A stretch of DNA of 6,502 bases from an uncultured Porphyromonas sp. (GTDB lineage Bacteria; Bacteroidota; Bacteroidia; Bacteroidales; Porphyromonadaceae): assembly GCA_900548415.1 (NCBI GenBank), contig URKO01000070.1:1-6502 (forward strand). Reading direction: 5' to 3'. Of this stretch, positions 6,353 through 6,502 are shown one piece after another. Below the pieces are notes generated by a model. That model saw only the letters and a program-made list of their open reading frames with translations. It did not search any database and had not been told where the DNA came from. Position 1 is the first letter of the stretch. Every line of letters begins with the position of its first letter. Both the position numbers and the translations under genes were made by a program.

Positions 6353-6502
6353 CTAGAAGCGGTACCCCACCGAGATCGCAGGGTATATGTAGGCGATGTT
6401 CCAGTCACACACCTTCACGAGATTACGACCTAGACGCAGGCTTATCTCTCCGCTCCAGTTGTTTCGAGAGACTAGCTTGAGACCTGCTCCGAGACCTATA
6501 CC
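6353..6502 (-). CDS. Paralogous beta-barrel protein, C-terminal fragment at window edge
   Basis: The last 49 codons and the TAG stop (6353-6355 complement) of a second gene are visible; its 5' end is beyond the window. My translation runs from GIGLGAGLKLVSRNNW through SGEISLRLGRNLVK to YIYPAISVGYRF. It aligns without gaps to the end of the neighbouring 199-aa protein at 36 of 49 residues by hand count, including the same C-terminal Phe. The gene reads in the same direction and its stop is 30 bases upstream of the next start, so the two are probably cotranscribed. The function is unknown, as for its neighbour. Whether it is intact upstream cannot be judged here. Confidence 0.8.
   Translation of the reverse strand, partial: GIGLGAGLKLVSRNNWSGEISLRLGRNLVKVCDWNIAYIYPAISVGYRF

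Larger units (their letters stand above)
5723..6502 (-). repeat. Tandem gene duplication, 630-base period
   Basis: Bases 5723-5872 align gap-free with 6353-6502 at an offset of exactly 630 bases (600-base gene plus 30-base gap). I count 107 of 150 identical positions, with exact blocks such as GCTAGAAGCGGTA at 5722-5734 and 6352-6364, GGGTATATGTA, and GATTACGACC at 5791-5800 and 6421-6430. The variable patch at 5763-5782 corresponds to the loop before the last strand. Confidence 0.85.

Overview
The window looks like a chromosomal segment from a member of the Bacteroidota, most likely a Porphyromonas-like member of the Bacteroidales. This is inferred from protein style (a compact RsgA of 314 aa, RNase R of 725 aa, an outer-membrane protein with a '-LAAQ' signal-peptide end and a C-terminal Phe), from start codons that lack Shine-Dalgarno sequences, and from the gene order pyrH-frr-rsgA. 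The genus is a guess; the phylum is much safer. No mobile element, CRISPR array, tRNA or rRNA is visible.

Bases 1-5638 are a plus-strand run of five housekeeping genes: pyrH (UMP kinase, 5' end cut off by the window), frr (ribosome recycling factor), rsgA (30S-maturation GTPase), rnr (RNase R) and rlmN (rRNA/tRNA adenine-C2 methyltransferase). Gaps are short (31, 163, 34 and 13 bases). The gene set therefore probably forms either one operon or two units, pyrH-frr and rsgA-rnr-rlmN, divided by the 163-base spacer at 1280-1442. That spacer holds an imperfect hairpin, an 8-codon mini-ORF and a perfect 9-base tandem repeat just before the rsgA start. Apart from pyrH (pyrimidine nucleotide supply), all the genes act on the ribosome or RNA: recycling, small-subunit assembly, RNA decay and rRNA/tRNA modification.

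A strong hairpin with T-runs on both sides (5659-5698) ends the plus-strand run. Beyond it, on the minus strand and convergent with rlmN, lie two tandem genes for related small secreted beta-barrel proteins. The complete one (5723-6322) has 199 aa, with a signal peptide and an outer-membrane-type C-terminus. The upstream one (6353-6502) shows only its last 49 codons. The two visible C-termini match at 36 of 49 residues, with no gap. The complete barrel gene is clearly richer in A+T than the housekeeping genes.

I found no convincing evidence of a new biological system. The parts most worth a second look are the tandem barrel family at the right edge and the structured, G-free leader of rsgA.
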